From Primorskyibacter flagellatus (lineage in GTDB: Bacteria; Pseudomonadota; Alphaproteobacteria; Rhodobacterales; Rhodobacteraceae), in assembly GCF_014638275.1 (NCBI RefSeq), contig NZ_BMFJ01000001.1, forward strand, positions 434,001-498,000: a stretch of DNA of 64,000 nucleotides. The letters run 5' to 3'. The notes beneath the pieces are model-generated. The model was not told the origin of the DNA. It saw only the letters and a list, made by a program, of their open reading frames with translations, and searched no databases. Shown in pieces: positions 23,404 to 32,491 of the stretch; within the stretch, counting starts at the first letter, position 1; the number at the start of each line of letters is the position of its first letter. The translations under genes were made by a program, and so were the position numbers.

Positions 23404-24717
23404 ATGAACACGAAACTCCGCGCCTGTCTGGGCGCGTGTGCTGTTGGTGCCTTGTCCGCGGGTGCCGCCTGGGCCGAAACCACCATCACCGTCGCGACCG
23501 TGAACAACGGCGACATGATCCGCATGCAGGGTCTGATGGACGACTTCAACGCGCAGCACCCCGACATCAAGGTGGAATGGGTCACGCTGGAAGAAAACGT
23601 TCTGCGTCAGCGCGTTACCCAGGACATCGCGACCAACGGCGGACAGTTCGACGTGATGACCATCGGCACCTACGAGGTTCCGATCTGGGCCGGGCAGGAC
23701 TGGCTGGTGCCGCTGACCGACATGCCCGAGGGCTATGACGCGGACGATTTCCTGCCGGCCATTGCGGGCGGTCTGTCCAAGGACGGCACGCTGTATGCCG
23801 CGCCGTTCTACGGTGAATCCTCCATGGTCATGTACCGCAAGGACCTGATGGAAAAGGCCGGGATGGAGATGCCCGAGGCCCCGACCTGGGACGACATCAA
23901 GAAGGCCGCCGAGGCGATGACCGACAAGGAGGCCGAGGTCTACGGCATCTGCCTGCGCGGCAAGGCCGGCTGGGGCGAGAACATGGCCTTCCTGTCGGCC
24001 ATGGCCAACAGCTACGGCGCGCGCTGGTTCGATGAGGACTGGAAGGCGCAGTTCGACCAGCCGGAATGGAAGGCGACGCTCGACACCTACATGGACCTGA
24101 TGACGAACTACGGTCCTCCGGGTGCGTCGACCAACGGGTTCAACGAGAACCTGTCGCTGTTCCAGCAGGGCAAGTGCGGGATGTGGATCGACGCGACCGT
24201 CGCGGCCTCCTTCGTGACCAACCCGAACGATTCCTCGGTCGCCGATCAGGTCGGCTTCGCGCTGGCGCCGGACAACGGTCTGGGCAAGCGGGGCAACTGG
24301 CTCTGGGCGTGGTCGCTCGGCATTCCGGCCGGGTCGGACGCGAAGGACGCGGCCAAGCAGTTCGTGGCCTGGGCGACGTCGAAGGACTACACCGCCCTTG
24401 TCGCCTCGAAAGAGGGCTGGGCGAACGTGCCGCCGGGCACCCGCACCTCGCTCTACGAGAACCAGGAATACCTGGACGCGGCGCCCTTCGCGAAGATGAC
24501 GCTGGACTCGATCAACTCTGCCGATCCGACGGCGCCGACGGTCGATCCGGTGCCCTACACCGGCGTGCAGTTCGTCGCGATCCCGGAATTCGCGGGCATC
24601 GGCACCCAGGTCGGGCAGGAATTCTCCGCCGCGCTTGCAGGCCAGCAGACGGTCGAGCAGGCGCTTGAGAAGGCGCAGGCCCTGACCACCGACGAGATGG
24701 AGGCGGCGGGCTACTAA
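23404..24717 (+). CDS. smoE: polyol ABC transporter substrate-binding protein, SmoE-like
   Basis: A 437-residue periplasmic binding protein with a Sec signal (RACLGACAVGALSAGAAWAE). The mature N-terminus is TTITVATVNNGDMIRMQGL. Family signatures include EENVLRQRVTQDIATNGGQFD and the GTYEVPIWAG region, typical of the sorbitol/mannitol-binding proteins of Rhodobacter-type smo operons. A strong hairpin follows the stop. Downstream genes encode two permeases, an ATPase and mannitol dehydrogenase, which supports a sugar-alcohol ligand. Confidence 0.88.
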   Translation: MNTKLRACLGACAVGALSAGAAWAETTITVATVNNGDMIRMQGLMDDFNAQHPDIKVEWVTLEENVLRQRVTQDIATNGGQFDVMTIGTYEVPIWAGQDWLVPLTDMPEGYDADDFLPAIAGGLSKDGTLYAAPFYGESSMVMYRKDLMEKAGMEMPEAPTWDDIKKAAEAMTDKEAEVYGICLRGKAGWGENMAFLSAMANSYGARWFDEDWKAQFDQPEWKATLDTYMDLMTNYGPPGASTNGFNENLSLFQQGKCGMWIDATVAASFVTNPNDSSVADQVGFALAPDNGLGKRGNWLWAWSLGIPAGSDAKDAAKQFVAWATSKDYTALVASKEGWANVPPGTRTSLYENQEYLDAAPFAKMTLDSINSADPTAPTVDPVPYTGVQFVAIPEFAGIGTQVGQEFSAALAGQQTVEQALEKAQALTTDEMEAAGY

Positions 24718-24736
24718 GCCCTCCTCCCTTCCTCCC

Positions 24737-24763
24737 GGGGGCGGCTGGTCCGCCCCCGATTTT
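24737..24763 (+). terminator. hairpin with short T-run after smoE-like gene
   Basis: GGGGGCGG (24737-24744), loop CTGGT, CCGCCCCC (24750-24757), then GATTTT. It is a strong GC stem with a short T tract between the binding-protein gene and the first permease. It likely acts as a partial terminator or 3' stabiliser, giving excess binding protein over membrane components. Confidence 0.6.
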
Positions 24764-24843
24764 CCCGACCCCGCTTTTTGCCGCGCCCGCGACCCGATTC
24801 CGGGACAGGCGCCCGCCCCGTGACCCGCCACAGGAGGCCCGCC

Positions 24844-25710
24844 ATGGCCACCCAGCATTCCCGCAGCGCCGCGCGCCTCATGATGGCCCCCGCCGTGATC
24901 CTGCTGCTTGGCTGGATGCTCGTCCCGCTGGTCATGACGCTCTATTTCTCGTTCATGGACTACCGACCGCTGCGTGGCATCGCCGAGTGCTGCGTCGGGT
25001 TCCAGAACTACGAACGCTTCATCACCTCCTCCTCCTTCGCCGACTCCGTCGGTGTCACACTCATCATGGTCGGCGGGATCCTCGCGATCACCGTGATCGG
25101 GGGCGTGCTTCTGGCGATGCTGCTGGATCAGCCGATGTGGGGGCAGGGGATCGTGCGGATCCTCGTGATCGCACCGTTCTTCGTCATGCCGACCGTGTCG
25201 GCGCTGGTCTGGAAGAACATGTTCATGGACCCGGTGAACGGTGTTCTGGCCCATGTCTGGCGCTTCTTCGGCGCCGCGCCGCATGACTGGCTGTCCCAGT
25301 CGCCGCTGTTTTCCATTATCCTGATCGTGTCCTGGCAGTGGCTGCCGTTCGCGACGCTGATCCTGCTGACGGCGATCCAGTCGCTGGATTCCGAACAGCT
25401 CGAGGCGTCGGAGATGGACGGCGCGGGGTTCCTGAGCCGCTTCTGGTTCATCGTGCTGCCGCATCTGGCGCGGGCAATAACCGTGGTGGTGCTGATCCAG
25501 ACGATCTTTCTGCTGTCGATCTTCGCAGAAATCTTCGTGACCACCCAGGGGTCCTTCGGAACGCGGACGCTGACCTACCTGATCTACCAGCGGGTGCTGG
25601 AAAGCCAGAACGTCGGCCTCGGCTCCGCAGGCGGTATCCTTGCGGTCATCCTCGCCAACATCATCGCCATCTTCCTGATGCGCATCGTGGGGAGGAACCT
25701 CGATGCGTAA
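24844..25710 (+). CDS. smoF: polyol ABC transporter permease, SmoF-like
   Basis: A 288-residue inner-membrane protein. The ATG at 24844 follows AGGAGGCCCGCC; a longer frame from 24778 lacks a ribosome site. Hydrophobic segments begin at VILLLGWMLVPLVMTLYFSF. The EAA loop is EQLEASEMDGAGFLSRFWFIVLPHL (near 25400-25470). It is the MalF-type partner in the sorbitol/mannitol importer. A 227-base repeat-containing gap separates it from the second permease, which is unusual because these genes are normally adjacent. Confidence 0.88.
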   Translation: MATQHSRSAARLMMAPAVILLLGWMLVPLVMTLYFSFMDYRPLRGIAECCVGFQNYERFITSSSFADSVGVTLIMVGGILAITVIGGVLLAMLLDQPMWGQGIVRILVIAPFFVMPTVSALVWKNMFMDPVNGVLAHVWRFFGAAPHDWLSQSPLFSIILIVSWQWLPFATLILLTAIQSLDSEQLEASEMDGAGFLSRFWFIVLPHLARAITVVVLIQTIFLLSIFAEIFVTTQGSFGTRTLTYLIYQRVLESQNVGLGSAGGILAVILANIIAIFLMRIVGRNLDA

Positions 25711-25748
25711 GGCGGTCGGCACCGTCACCCTTTGTGGTCTGCGAGCAG

Positions 25749-25809
25749 GGCAGCGGCCGACCGCGGGTGGACGCGAAGCGGCCGCCCAGGGGGGCGGTCG
25801 GCCGCTGCC
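25749..25809. repeat. 16-bp inverted repeat between the two permease genes
   Basis: GGCAGCGGCCGACCGC (25749-25764) and its exact reverse complement (25794-25809) form a dyad with a 29-base spacer. It lies in the gap 25711-25937, which also has the GC-rich run CTCCCCCCACGGGGAGGAGG near 25878, resembling the palindromic family at 44879-44983. No gene is convincing here. It is the second of three dyads found between cistrons of ABC operons in this window. Confidence 0.7.
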
Positions 25810-25937
25810 GGGCGGGCGCTCTATCCGGTTGGTGCGGAATGTTCGGAAATCGACTGTCGAACAATTGCACGTCCCTCCCCCCACGGGGAGGAGGCAGAGG
25901 GTGGGGTGCACGCCCGCCGACCGGAGGAGCATCTGAC

Positions 25938-26768
25938 ATGGCCCGCGCATCCACACCGCAGAAGAAAGCCGTCGCCACCGTCGCCGCATGGACCATCGGC
26001 CTGCTGATCTTCTTCCCGATCCTCTGGACGATCCTGACCTCGTTCAAGACCGAGGCCGACGCCATCGCCAACCCGCCCAAGGTCCTGTTCTTCGACTGGA
26101 CCCTCGAAAACTACGGCGTGGTGCAGGAGCGGTCGGACTATGCCCGGTACCTCTGGAACTCAATCGTCATCGCCGGCGGATCGACCCTGCTTGGCCTGAT
26201 CGTCGCCATCCCCGCCGCCTGGTCCATGGCCTTCGTGCCCGGCAAGCGGACCAAGGACGTGCTGATGTGGATGCTGTCGACCAAGATGCTGCCGGCGGTC
26301 GGGGTGCTCTATCCGATCTACCTGGTGATGATCCGGCTCGGGGTGCTCGACACAAAGGGCGCGCTGATCGTGGTGCTGATGCTCATCAACCTGCCGATCA
26401 TCATCTGGATGCTCTACACATATTTCAAGGAAATCCCCGGAGAGATCCTTGAAGCCGCACGCATGGACGGGGCCAGCCTGCGCGAGGAGATCCTCTACAT
26501 CCTGACGCCCATGGCCGTGCCCGGGATCGCCTCCACCCTGCTGCTGAACATCATCCTGGCCTGGAACGAGGCGTTCTGGACCCTGAACCTGACCGCCGCC
26601 AAGGCCGCGCCGCTGACCGCCTTCATCGCGAGCTATTCTTCGCCCGAGGGGCTGTTCTACGCCAAGCTCTCCGCCGCATCGACCATGGCCATCGCGCCGA
26701 TCCTCATCATGGGATGGTTCAGCCAGAAACAGCTGGTGCGCGGGCTGACGTTCGGAGCGGTGAAATGA
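25938..26768 (+). CDS. smoG: polyol ABC transporter permease, SmoG-like
   Basis: A 276-residue MalG-type permease. The ATG at 25938 was chosen for GGAGGA 9 bases upstream. Hydrophobic segments start at AVATVAAWTIGLLIFFPILWTI. The EAA loop is in EILEAARMDGASLREEILYILTPM, and C-terminal GWFSQKQLVRGLTFGAVK is typical. It pairs with the SmoF-like permease. The operon's ATPase gene comes only after an antisense gene at 26786-27406. Confidence 0.88.
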   Translation: MARASTPQKKAVATVAAWTIGLLIFFPILWTILTSFKTEADAIANPPKVLFFDWTLENYGVVQERSDYARYLWNSIVIAGGSTLLGLIVAIPAAWSMAFVPGKRTKDVLMWMLSTKMLPAVGVLYPIYLVMIRLGVLDTKGALIVVLMLINLPIIIWMLYTYFKEIPGEILEAARMDGASLREEILYILTPMAVPGIASTLLLNIILAWNEAFWTLNLTAAKAAPLTAFIASYSSPEGLFYAKLSAASTMAIAPILIMGWFSQKQLVRGLTFGAVK

Positions 26769-26785
26769 CCGCCCCGACTGTCACC

Positions 26786-27406
26786 TCATCTGCCGTCACG
26801 TCTGCGGCGCAGGGCGGCAAGGGCGGCCAGCCCGCCCGCCAGCAGCGGCAGACCTGCGGGCAGGGGGACGGCAGCGTCGGGTTTGATCGCCTGGCCGAAG
26901 ATCACGTCGTCGACCGTATGGATTTCCGAAATCAGGACCGGAAGGTCGCGTACCATCACCTCGACGCGGTCGAAAGCCGTGTCGGAGGTGAAGCCGAAGA
27001 ACTGGGCATTCCCTGTCGTGATCGCGTCCGGGAAGGCCGCGATCATCGTGACACCGGAAAAAACTTCGACCTTCAGCCCGCCGCCAAGGCCGTTGAGCGA
27101 AATGTTGAAGGTTGCGCCAAAGCCGGTGACGGGCCCGCCGAAGGTATAGAGGACGGGCCCTACCGTCGGGTTCGGGTTACCACGCAGCCTGATGGCCTGG
27201 GAAAACGGCCCGAAGTCGAGAAGGACGGCGTTGCCGCCGGCAATGTGGAGTCCGCCGTCCAGCGAAAAGTCCTCGAAGGTTTCGGTAAAGCTGCTTTCCA
27301 TCGCAGCCGTGAAGGCCGTGCGGTCGGTGAACTGCGTAACGGTCGCGGCACCCGCCATCTGGGCTGCCGACAGGAACACGGCCGCGGCCGGGACGATGAT
27401 GTTCAT
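26786..27406 (-). CDS. VPLPA-CTERM sorting-domain protein (exosortase substrate)
   Basis: A 206-residue secreted protein on the opposite strand to the polyol operon in which it sits. It begins with a signal peptide ([21 protein letters not shown]), has a beta-rich body with no recognised enzyme motif, and ends [20 protein letters not shown] followed by an arginine cluster. That is the VPLPA-CTERM tripartite sorting signal recognised by Rhodobacterales exosortases. The start at 27406 was chosen for the signal peptide and a GGAG-like ribosome site. Such proteins are thought to reach the cell surface or matrix. The insertion between permease and ATPase genes is odd. Confidence 0.85.
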   Translation of the reverse strand: MNIIVPAAAVFLSAAQMAGAATVTQFTDRTAFTAAMESSFTETFEDFSLDGGLHIAGGNAVLLDFGPFSQAIRLRGNPNPTVGPVLYTFGGPVTGFGATFNISLNGLGGGLKVEVFSGVTMIAAFPDAITTGNAQFFGFTSDTAFDRVEVMVRDLPVLISEIHTVDDVIFGQAIKPDAAVPLPAGLPLLAGGLAALAALRRRRDGR

Positions 27407-27525
27407 CAAAAGGCTCCGAAAAAAATGAAGATAAGTGGTCGCAGAGGAGTTCGGAACCGGGGTCCCGTTTATCGGGCTTGGCGTCCCGGGGCCGCGGTGC
27501 AACTGCCGGGAAGAGGAACAACCAC

Positions 27526-28530
27526 ATGGGCCGCATAACGCTCGACAAGGTGACGAAAAGCTTCGGGGATCTTCAGGTCATCCCGCCGCTGGACCTGACG
27601 ATCGAGGACGGGGAATTCGTGGTCTTCGTGGGCCCCTCGGGCTGCGGGAAATCCACGCTGCTGCGTCTGATCGCGGGGCTGGAGGACGTGACGACGGGCC
27701 AGATCCGGATCGACAAGGTCGACGCGACGCGGGTGCCCCCGGCCAAGCGGCGGCTGGCGATGGTGTTCCAGTCCTACGCGCTTTACCCGCATATGTCGGT
27801 CCGGAAGAACATCGCCTTTCCGCTGCGCATGGCCGGGATGGACAAGGCCGAACAGGACCGGCGGATCGAGGATGCGGCGCGCGTGCTGAACCTGACCGAC
27901 TATCTCGACCGGCGGCCCGGCCAGCTGTCGGGCGGGCAGCGCCAGCGGGTCGCCATCGGGCGGGCCATCGTTCGCGAACCGGCGGCCTTCCTGTTCGACG
28001 AGCCGCTCTCGAACCTCGACGCGGCGCTGCGGGTGGGCATGCGGCTCGAGATCAGCGAGCTTCACGAACGGCTGAAGACCACGATGATCTACGTCACCCA
28101 CGACCAGGTGGAGGCGATGACCATGGCCGACAAGATCGTCGTCCTGCGTGCCGGGAATATCGAACAGGTCGGCAGTCCGCTCGAACTGTACCGCGCCCCG
28201 CGCAACCTCTTCGTCGCGGGCTTCATCGGGTCTCCCAAGATGAACCTGATCCCCGGCGCCCCGGCCGAGGCGGAGGGGGCGAAGACCATCGGGATCCGTC
28301 CCGAACATCTCACGGTCTCCACCGACAGCGGCACATGGGAGGGCACGGTCGGGGTGTCCGAACACCTCGGCTCCGACACCTTCCTGCAGGTCAACGTGCC
28401 CGACCTCGGCGAACCGCTGACCGTCCGGGTGAGCGGAGAGATCGACCTGCGGTACGGATCGCGCGTCTTCGTCACGCCCGACCGGGCCAACCTGCACAGG
28501 TTCGATGCGGCGGGGCTTCGGATCGCATGA
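27526..28530 (+). CDS. smoK: polyol ABC transporter ATPase, SmoK/MalK type
   Basis: A 334-residue ATPase with a C-terminal regulatory OB/TOBE region. The ATG at 27526 follows GAAGAGGAACA; an in-frame start at 27478 adds low-quality sequence. Motifs are GPSGCGKST (Walker A), [13 protein letters not shown] (Q-loop), [15 protein letters not shown] (signature), [13 protein letters not shown] (Walker B) and YVTHDQ. The C-terminal [12 protein letters not shown] is typical of MalK-like sugar ATPases. It energises the SmoFG permeases. Confidence 0.93.
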   Translation: MGRITLDKVTKSFGDLQVIPPLDLTIEDGEFVVFVGPSGCGKSTLLRLIAGLEDVTTGQIRIDKVDATRVPPAKRRLAMVFQSYALYPHMSVRKNIAFPLRMAGMDKAEQDRRIEDAARVLNLTDYLDRRPGQLSGGQRQRVAIGRAIVREPAAFLFDEPLSNLDAALRVGMRLEISELHERLKTTMIYVTHDQVEAMTMADKIVVLRAGNIEQVGSPLELYRAPRNLFVAGFIGSPKMNLIPGAPAEAEGAKTIGIRPEHLTVSTDSGTWEGTVGVSEHLGSDTFLQVNVPDLGEPLTVRVSGEIDLRYGSRVFVTPDRANLHRFDAAGLRIA

Positions 28531-28661
28531 TCGCGATTTCGGGACGGAAACTGCGCATCTGCCTGCAGATGCGGGGGGTGACGCTTGTCCGCCGCGGAAT
28601 CGGGATGGCCCTGCGTGCGGGGGACAACGATGCGGACGAACAGGAAGGAACGGGCCGATGA
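28527..28661 (+). CDS. possible 44-residue bridging peptide between smoK and mtlK
   Basis: This short frame begins ATGA on the ATPase stop and ends ATGA on the mannitol dehydrogenase start, so it would be coupled to both. The peptide is basic at first ([13 protein letters not shown]) and acidic at the end, with no known domain. A hairpin CGCATCTG/CAGATGCG (28554-28573) lies inside it. In Rhodobacter the sorbitol dehydrogenase gene smoS lies in this position; it is absent here. The frame may be a coupling leader or a scar of the lost gene. Confidence 0.35.
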   Translation: MIAISGRKLRICLQMRGVTLVRRGIGMALRAGDNDADEQEGTGR

Positions 28662-30124
28662 AGCTCTGCAATGCCACGCTGCCGGACCTGCCCGCGGCCA
28701 TCGCCCGCCCGACCTATGACCGCGCGGCGCTGACGCCCGGGATCGTGCATATCGGGCTGGGCAACTTTCACCGGGCGCACCAGTCCTGGTACCTGCACCG
28801 GCTGATGCAGGAGGGCGGCGCGCAGGACTGGGCGATCCTCGGCGCCGGGGTCCGGGCCTATGACGCGGCGATGCGGGACAGGCTGCTGGCGCAGGACTGC
28901 CTGACCACGCTGATCGAACTCGACCCCTCGGGCCGCTCGGCCGAAGTGGTGGGCTCCATGATCGGCTACATCCCGATCGCGGAGGGCAACGGCCCCCTGA
29001 TCGCGCAGATGGCCGACCCCGCGATCCGCATCGTCGCGCTGACGGTGACGGAGGGCGGCTATTACATCGACCCGGCGACCAAGGGCTTTGACGCCGCCCA
29101 TCCCGACATCGTGCATGACGCCGCCAACCCGGCCACGCCGCGCACTGCCTTCGGCGCGATGGTCGCCGCGCTGCGCCTGCGCCGCGACGCGGGGGCGGGG
29201 CCGTTCACCGGGCTCTCCTGCGACAACATACAGGGGAACGGCGCGGTTCTGCGCCAGACCGTCGTGTCGCTCGCCCGGCTCTCGGATCCGGAGCTTGCGG
29301 ACTGGATCGTGGAAACCTGCACCTTCCCGAACTCCATGGTCGACTGCATCGTGCCCGCCACCGGACCCAAGGAACTGGCGCTGGCGCAGGAGATGGGAGT
29401 GGAAGACAACTGCCCCGTGACGCACGAGAACTTCCGCCACTGGGTGATCGAGGACGATTTCTGCGCCGGCCGCCCCGACTGGGACCGCGCGGGGGCGATC
29501 TTCTCGGATCGGGTACATGACTTCGAGGTAATGAAGATCCGCATCCTCAACGGCGGGCATCAGGTCATCGCCGATGTGGGAGAGGTGCTGGGCATCGAAA
29601 CGATCTCCGGCTGCATGGAGGACGCGCGGGTACGTGCCCTCTTTAACAAGGTGGAGCGGGAGGAGATCCTGCCGCATGTCCAGCCGGTGCCAGGCTACAC
29701 GCCGGACGACTATGTCACATTGATCGACCGGCGGTTTTCCAACCCGGCCATCGTGGACACGACGCGCCGGGTGGCCTTCGACGGGTCTTCGCGGCACCCC
29801 GGCTTCGTCCTGCCGTCGGTGCGCGACGGTCTGGCGAAGGGGACGCCGGTGTCGGGGCTGGCCTTCGTGTCCGCAGCCTGGGCGCGCTACTGCACCGGGC
29901 TGCGCGAGGACGGCAGCGGGGTGGAGCCGAACGATCCCTTCTGGGCCGATCTCGTCCCGGTGGCAGAGGCGGCCAAGGCCCGGCCCGCGGCCTGGCTTGA
30001 GATGCGCCAGATCTACGGCGACCTCGCCGACCGGCCCGCCTTTGCCGATCCCTTCGCAAAGTGGCTGCGCCTGATGCACGAGGATGGCATGGTGGCGTCA
30101 CTCGACGCCTATCTGAACGGTTAA
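28658..30124 (+). CDS. mtlK: mannitol 2-dehydrogenase family protein
   Basis: A 488-residue long-chain polyol dehydrogenase that oxidises mannitol (often also arabitol or sorbitol) to the ketose with NAD. The ATG at 28658 follows CAGGAAGG. The N-terminal nucleotide-binding stretch is IVHIGLGNFHRAHQSWYLH. The catalytic KxxxxNxxH set is seen in MKIRILNGGHQVIA (near 29530-29570). Length is normal. It converts the imported polyol for the kinases downstream. Confidence 0.92.
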   Translation: MKLCNATLPDLPAAIARPTYDRAALTPGIVHIGLGNFHRAHQSWYLHRLMQEGGAQDWAILGAGVRAYDAAMRDRLLAQDCLTTLIELDPSGRSAEVVGSMIGYIPIAEGNGPLIAQMADPAIRIVALTVTEGGYYIDPATKGFDAAHPDIVHDAANPATPRTAFGAMVAALRLRRDAGAGPFTGLSCDNIQGNGAVLRQTVVSLARLSDPELADWIVETCTFPNSMVDCIVPATGPKELALAQEMGVEDNCPVTHENFRHWVIEDDFCAGRPDWDRAGAIFSDRVHDFEVMKIRILNGGHQVIADVGEVLGIETISGCMEDARVRALFNKVEREEILPHVQPVPGYTPDDYVTLIDRRFSNPAIVDTTRRVAFDGSSRHPGFVLPSVRDGLAKGTPVSGLAFVSAAWARYCTGLREDGSGVEPNDPFWADLVPVAEAAKARPAAWLEMRQIYGDLADRPAFADPFAKWLRLMHEDGMVASLDAYLNG

Positions 30125-30127
30125 GCC

Positions 30128-31576
30128 ATGTCCTATCTCGGGATCGACCTCGGAACCTCGGGCCTCCGGGCGCTGCTGGTCGACGATGCGGGGCGCGTGC
30201 TCGGATCGGCCGAGCGCGCCTATCCGGTCGCGCATCCGCATCCCGGCTGGTCGGAACAGGACCCGGCTGCGTGGATCCTTGCGCTGGACGAGGTCATGGC
30301 GGAACTGGCCGCGCGGGTGCCGGGTTTCGCGTCTCTGCGCGGCATCGGCGTGGCCGGGCATATGCACGGCGCCTGTCTGCTGGACGGGGACGGCGCGGTG
30401 CTGCGGCCCTGCATCCTGTGGAACGACACCCGCGCCCATGCCGAGGCCGCCGCGCTCGATTCCGCGCCGCAGGTCCGCGACCTGTCCGGCAACATCGTCT
30501 TCCCCGGCTTCACCGCCCCCAAACTCGTCTGGGTCCGTGCCCATGAGCCCGGGATCTTTGCCCGCACCGCCAGGGTCCTGCTGCCCGCCGCCTTCCTGAA
30601 CCACCACCTGACCGGGGAGGCCGTGGCGGACATGTCCGACAGCGCCGGGACCTCCTGGCTGGACGTCGGCGCGCGGGACTGGTCCGGGATGCTTCTGGAC
30701 GCCAGCGGCATGGACCGGGCGCAGATGCCGCGGCTTGTCGAAGGGTCGGAGTCAGCGGGCTTGCTGCGTAAATCCTTGCTGGAGAAATGGGGCCTGACCG
30801 GACCCGTCACCGTGGCCGGCGGGGCAGGGGACAACGCGGCCGCCGCCTGCGGTATCGGCGCGCTGCGCGACGGGGAGGGGTTTGTCTCTCTCGGTACCTC
30901 CGGCGTGCTACTGGCGGCGCGCGACGGCTATGCGCCCGCACCCGAAACCGCGCTTCACACCTTCTGCCACGCCGTGCCGGGGCGATGGTACCAGATGGGC
31001 GTGATGCTTTCGGCGACGGACAGCCTCAACTGGCTGTCCGGAATCACGGGACGCAAACCGGCCGACCTCGCCGCGCTGGCGGGTACGGTGCCGGGGCCGG
31101 GCCGCGTGCGCTTCCTGCCCTATCTCTCCGGCGAGCGCACGCCGCATAACGACGCCGCCGTTCGCGGGTCTTTCACGGGGCTCGGCCATGACACCGGCGT
31201 GGCGGAACTGGCGCGGGCGGTGCTGGAAGGCGTGGCCTACGGCCTGCGCGACACGGCAGAGGCGCTGAAAGGTACCGGCGCGGACCTGCAAAGCCTGTTC
31301 GCCATCGGCGGCGGCGCGGCGTCCCGCGACTGGGTCTCCATCATCGCGACGGTGCTGAACCTGCCGCTGAAACTGCCCGAGGGGCGGGAATTCGGCGCGG
31401 CGCTCGGTGCGGCGCGGCTGGCGATCTGTGCGGCGACGGAGGCCACGGCGGAAGAGGTCATGACCGCACCCGCAACGGCGGAGGTGGTGGAGCCCCTGCG
31501 CGATCTGGTCGCGGCTTATGACGACGGCTACGCGGCGTTCCGCGCGGCCTATCCGGCGATCCGGGGGGTGCAATGA
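30128..31576 (+). CDS. xylB: xylulokinase
   Basis: A 482-residue FGGY-family sugar kinase. It has the N-terminal phosphate motif YLGIDLGTSGLRALLVDD, GIGVAGHMHGACLLD, WNDTRAHAEA, the FGGY-like LSATDSLNWL region and the C-terminal adenosine motif AIGGGAASRDWVSIIA. It phosphorylates xylulose, which can arise from arabitol oxidation. It starts 3 bases after mtlK and overlaps the next kinase by ATGA, so the three are one translational block. Confidence 0.9.
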   Translation: MSYLGIDLGTSGLRALLVDDAGRVLGSAERAYPVAHPHPGWSEQDPAAWILALDEVMAELAARVPGFASLRGIGVAGHMHGACLLDGDGAVLRPCILWNDTRAHAEAAALDSAPQVRDLSGNIVFPGFTAPKLVWVRAHEPGIFARTARVLLPAAFLNHHLTGEAVADMSDSAGTSWLDVGARDWSGMLLDASGMDRAQMPRLVEGSESAGLLRKSLLEKWGLTGPVTVAGGAGDNAAAACGIGALRDGEGFVSLGTSGVLLAARDGYAPAPETALHTFCHAVPGRWYQMGVMLSATDSLNWLSGITGRKPADLAALAGTVPGPGRVRFLPYLSGERTPHNDAAVRGSFTGLGHDTGVAELARAVLEGVAYGLRDTAEALKGTGADLQSLFAIGGGAASRDWVSIIATVLNLPLKLPEGREFGAALGAARLAICAATEATAEEVMTAPATAEVVEPLRDLVAAYDDGYAAFRAAYPAIRGVQ

Positions 31577-32478
31577 AGGTCCTTTGCTGCGGTGAAGCGC
31601 TGATCGACATGATCCCGTCCGGGGAAGATTTCCGCCCGCTGCCCGGCGGGGCGGTGTTCAACACGGCCATCGCCCTCGGGCGGCTCGGCGTGGCGACGGG
31701 GATGCTGACCGGACTGTCGCGCGACCTGTTCGGGCGGCGGCTGGCGGCGGCGCTGGCGGAGTCGGGGGTGGACACGGGGCCGGTCGTTCTGTCCGACCGG
31801 CCGACGACGCTGGCCTTCGTGACCCTGCGCGACGGGCAGGCGGAGTACGTGTTCTACGACGAACACTCCGCCGGGCGGATGCTGCGGCCATCCGACGTGC
31901 CCGCGCTGCCGGAGGCTGAGGCGCTGTTCTTCGGCGGCATATCCCTGGCGGTCGAGCCGGGCGCGGACACCTATGCCGGTCTGCTCCGGCAGGCGGGGGA
32001 CCGGCTGGTGATGATCGACCCCAACATCCGGCCCGGATTCATCGCGGACCGTGCGGTCTATGTCGCGCGGATCGAACGGATGCTGGCGCGGGCGGACATC
32101 GTCAAGGTCTCGGACGCGGATCTCGACTGGCTCTATCCAGGCGAGGCTCCGGAGGGGCAGGTGGCGCGGATACAGGCGCTTGGCGCCGGGGCGGTCATCG
32201 TCACGCGCGGGAGCGAGGGCGCGGTCTGCCGGCTGGCCGGGGGCGCGGAGGTCTCGGTGCCGGCAGAGCGGGTCGCGGTGGTCGATACGGTCGGGGCGGG
32301 GGACACGTTCAACGCCGGGGTTCTGGCGAGCCTGTCGGAGCAGGGGCTGTTGACGCGCTCTGCCGTGCGGGGGCTCGGGGTTGAGAAGATGCGGACGGCA
32401 ATGGCGTTCGGCGCGCGGGTTGCGGCGGTGACGGTCTCGCGGGCGGGGGCGAACCCGCCGTGGCGGGCGGAAGTTTAG
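31573..32478 (+). CDS. PfkB-family fructokinase-like carbohydrate kinase
   Basis: A 301-residue ribokinase-family protein. It starts CCGEALIDMIPSGEDFRPLPGGA, which fits fructokinases, has the GLSRDLFGRRLAAAL segment, and ends with the anion-hole/catalytic base motif DTVGAGDTFNAG. Fructose made by mannitol dehydrogenase is the expected substrate. It is the last gene of the polyol operon and converges on the monooxygenase gene. Confidence 0.87.
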   Translation: MKVLCCGEALIDMIPSGEDFRPLPGGAVFNTAIALGRLGVATGMLTGLSRDLFGRRLAAALAESGVDTGPVVLSDRPTTLAFVTLRDGQAEYVFYDEHSAGRMLRPSDVPALPEAEALFFGGISLAVEPGADTYAGLLRQAGDRLVMIDPNIRPGFIADRAVYVARIERMLARADIVKVSDADLDWLYPGEAPEGQVARIQALGAGAVIVTRGSEGAVCRLAGGAEVSVPAERVAVVDTVGAGDTFNAGVLASLSEQGLLTRSAVRGLGVEKMRTAMAFGARVAAVTVSRAGANPPWRAEV

Positions 32479-32490
32479 GGGGCAGCCCCC
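32478..32490. terminator. small GC hairpin between convergent genes
   Basis: GGGGG, loop CAG, CCCCC lies in the 13 bases between the kinase stop and the monooxygenase stop on the other strand. It is very short and lacks a T-run, so it may serve as a weak bidirectional terminator at best. Confidence 0.3.
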
Positions 32491-32491
32491 C

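Noticed and set aside
23287-25989. A 900-codon minus-strand frame opposite the polyol transporter.
   Set aside because: Shadow frame with histidine-, arginine- and aspartate-rich nonsense composition; the plus-strand genes carry family motifs.
26714-27538. A 274-codon plus-strand frame between the permease and ATPase genes.
   Set aside because: It is the mirror of the minus-strand VPLPA-CTERM gene, which has a signal peptide and a sorting motif.
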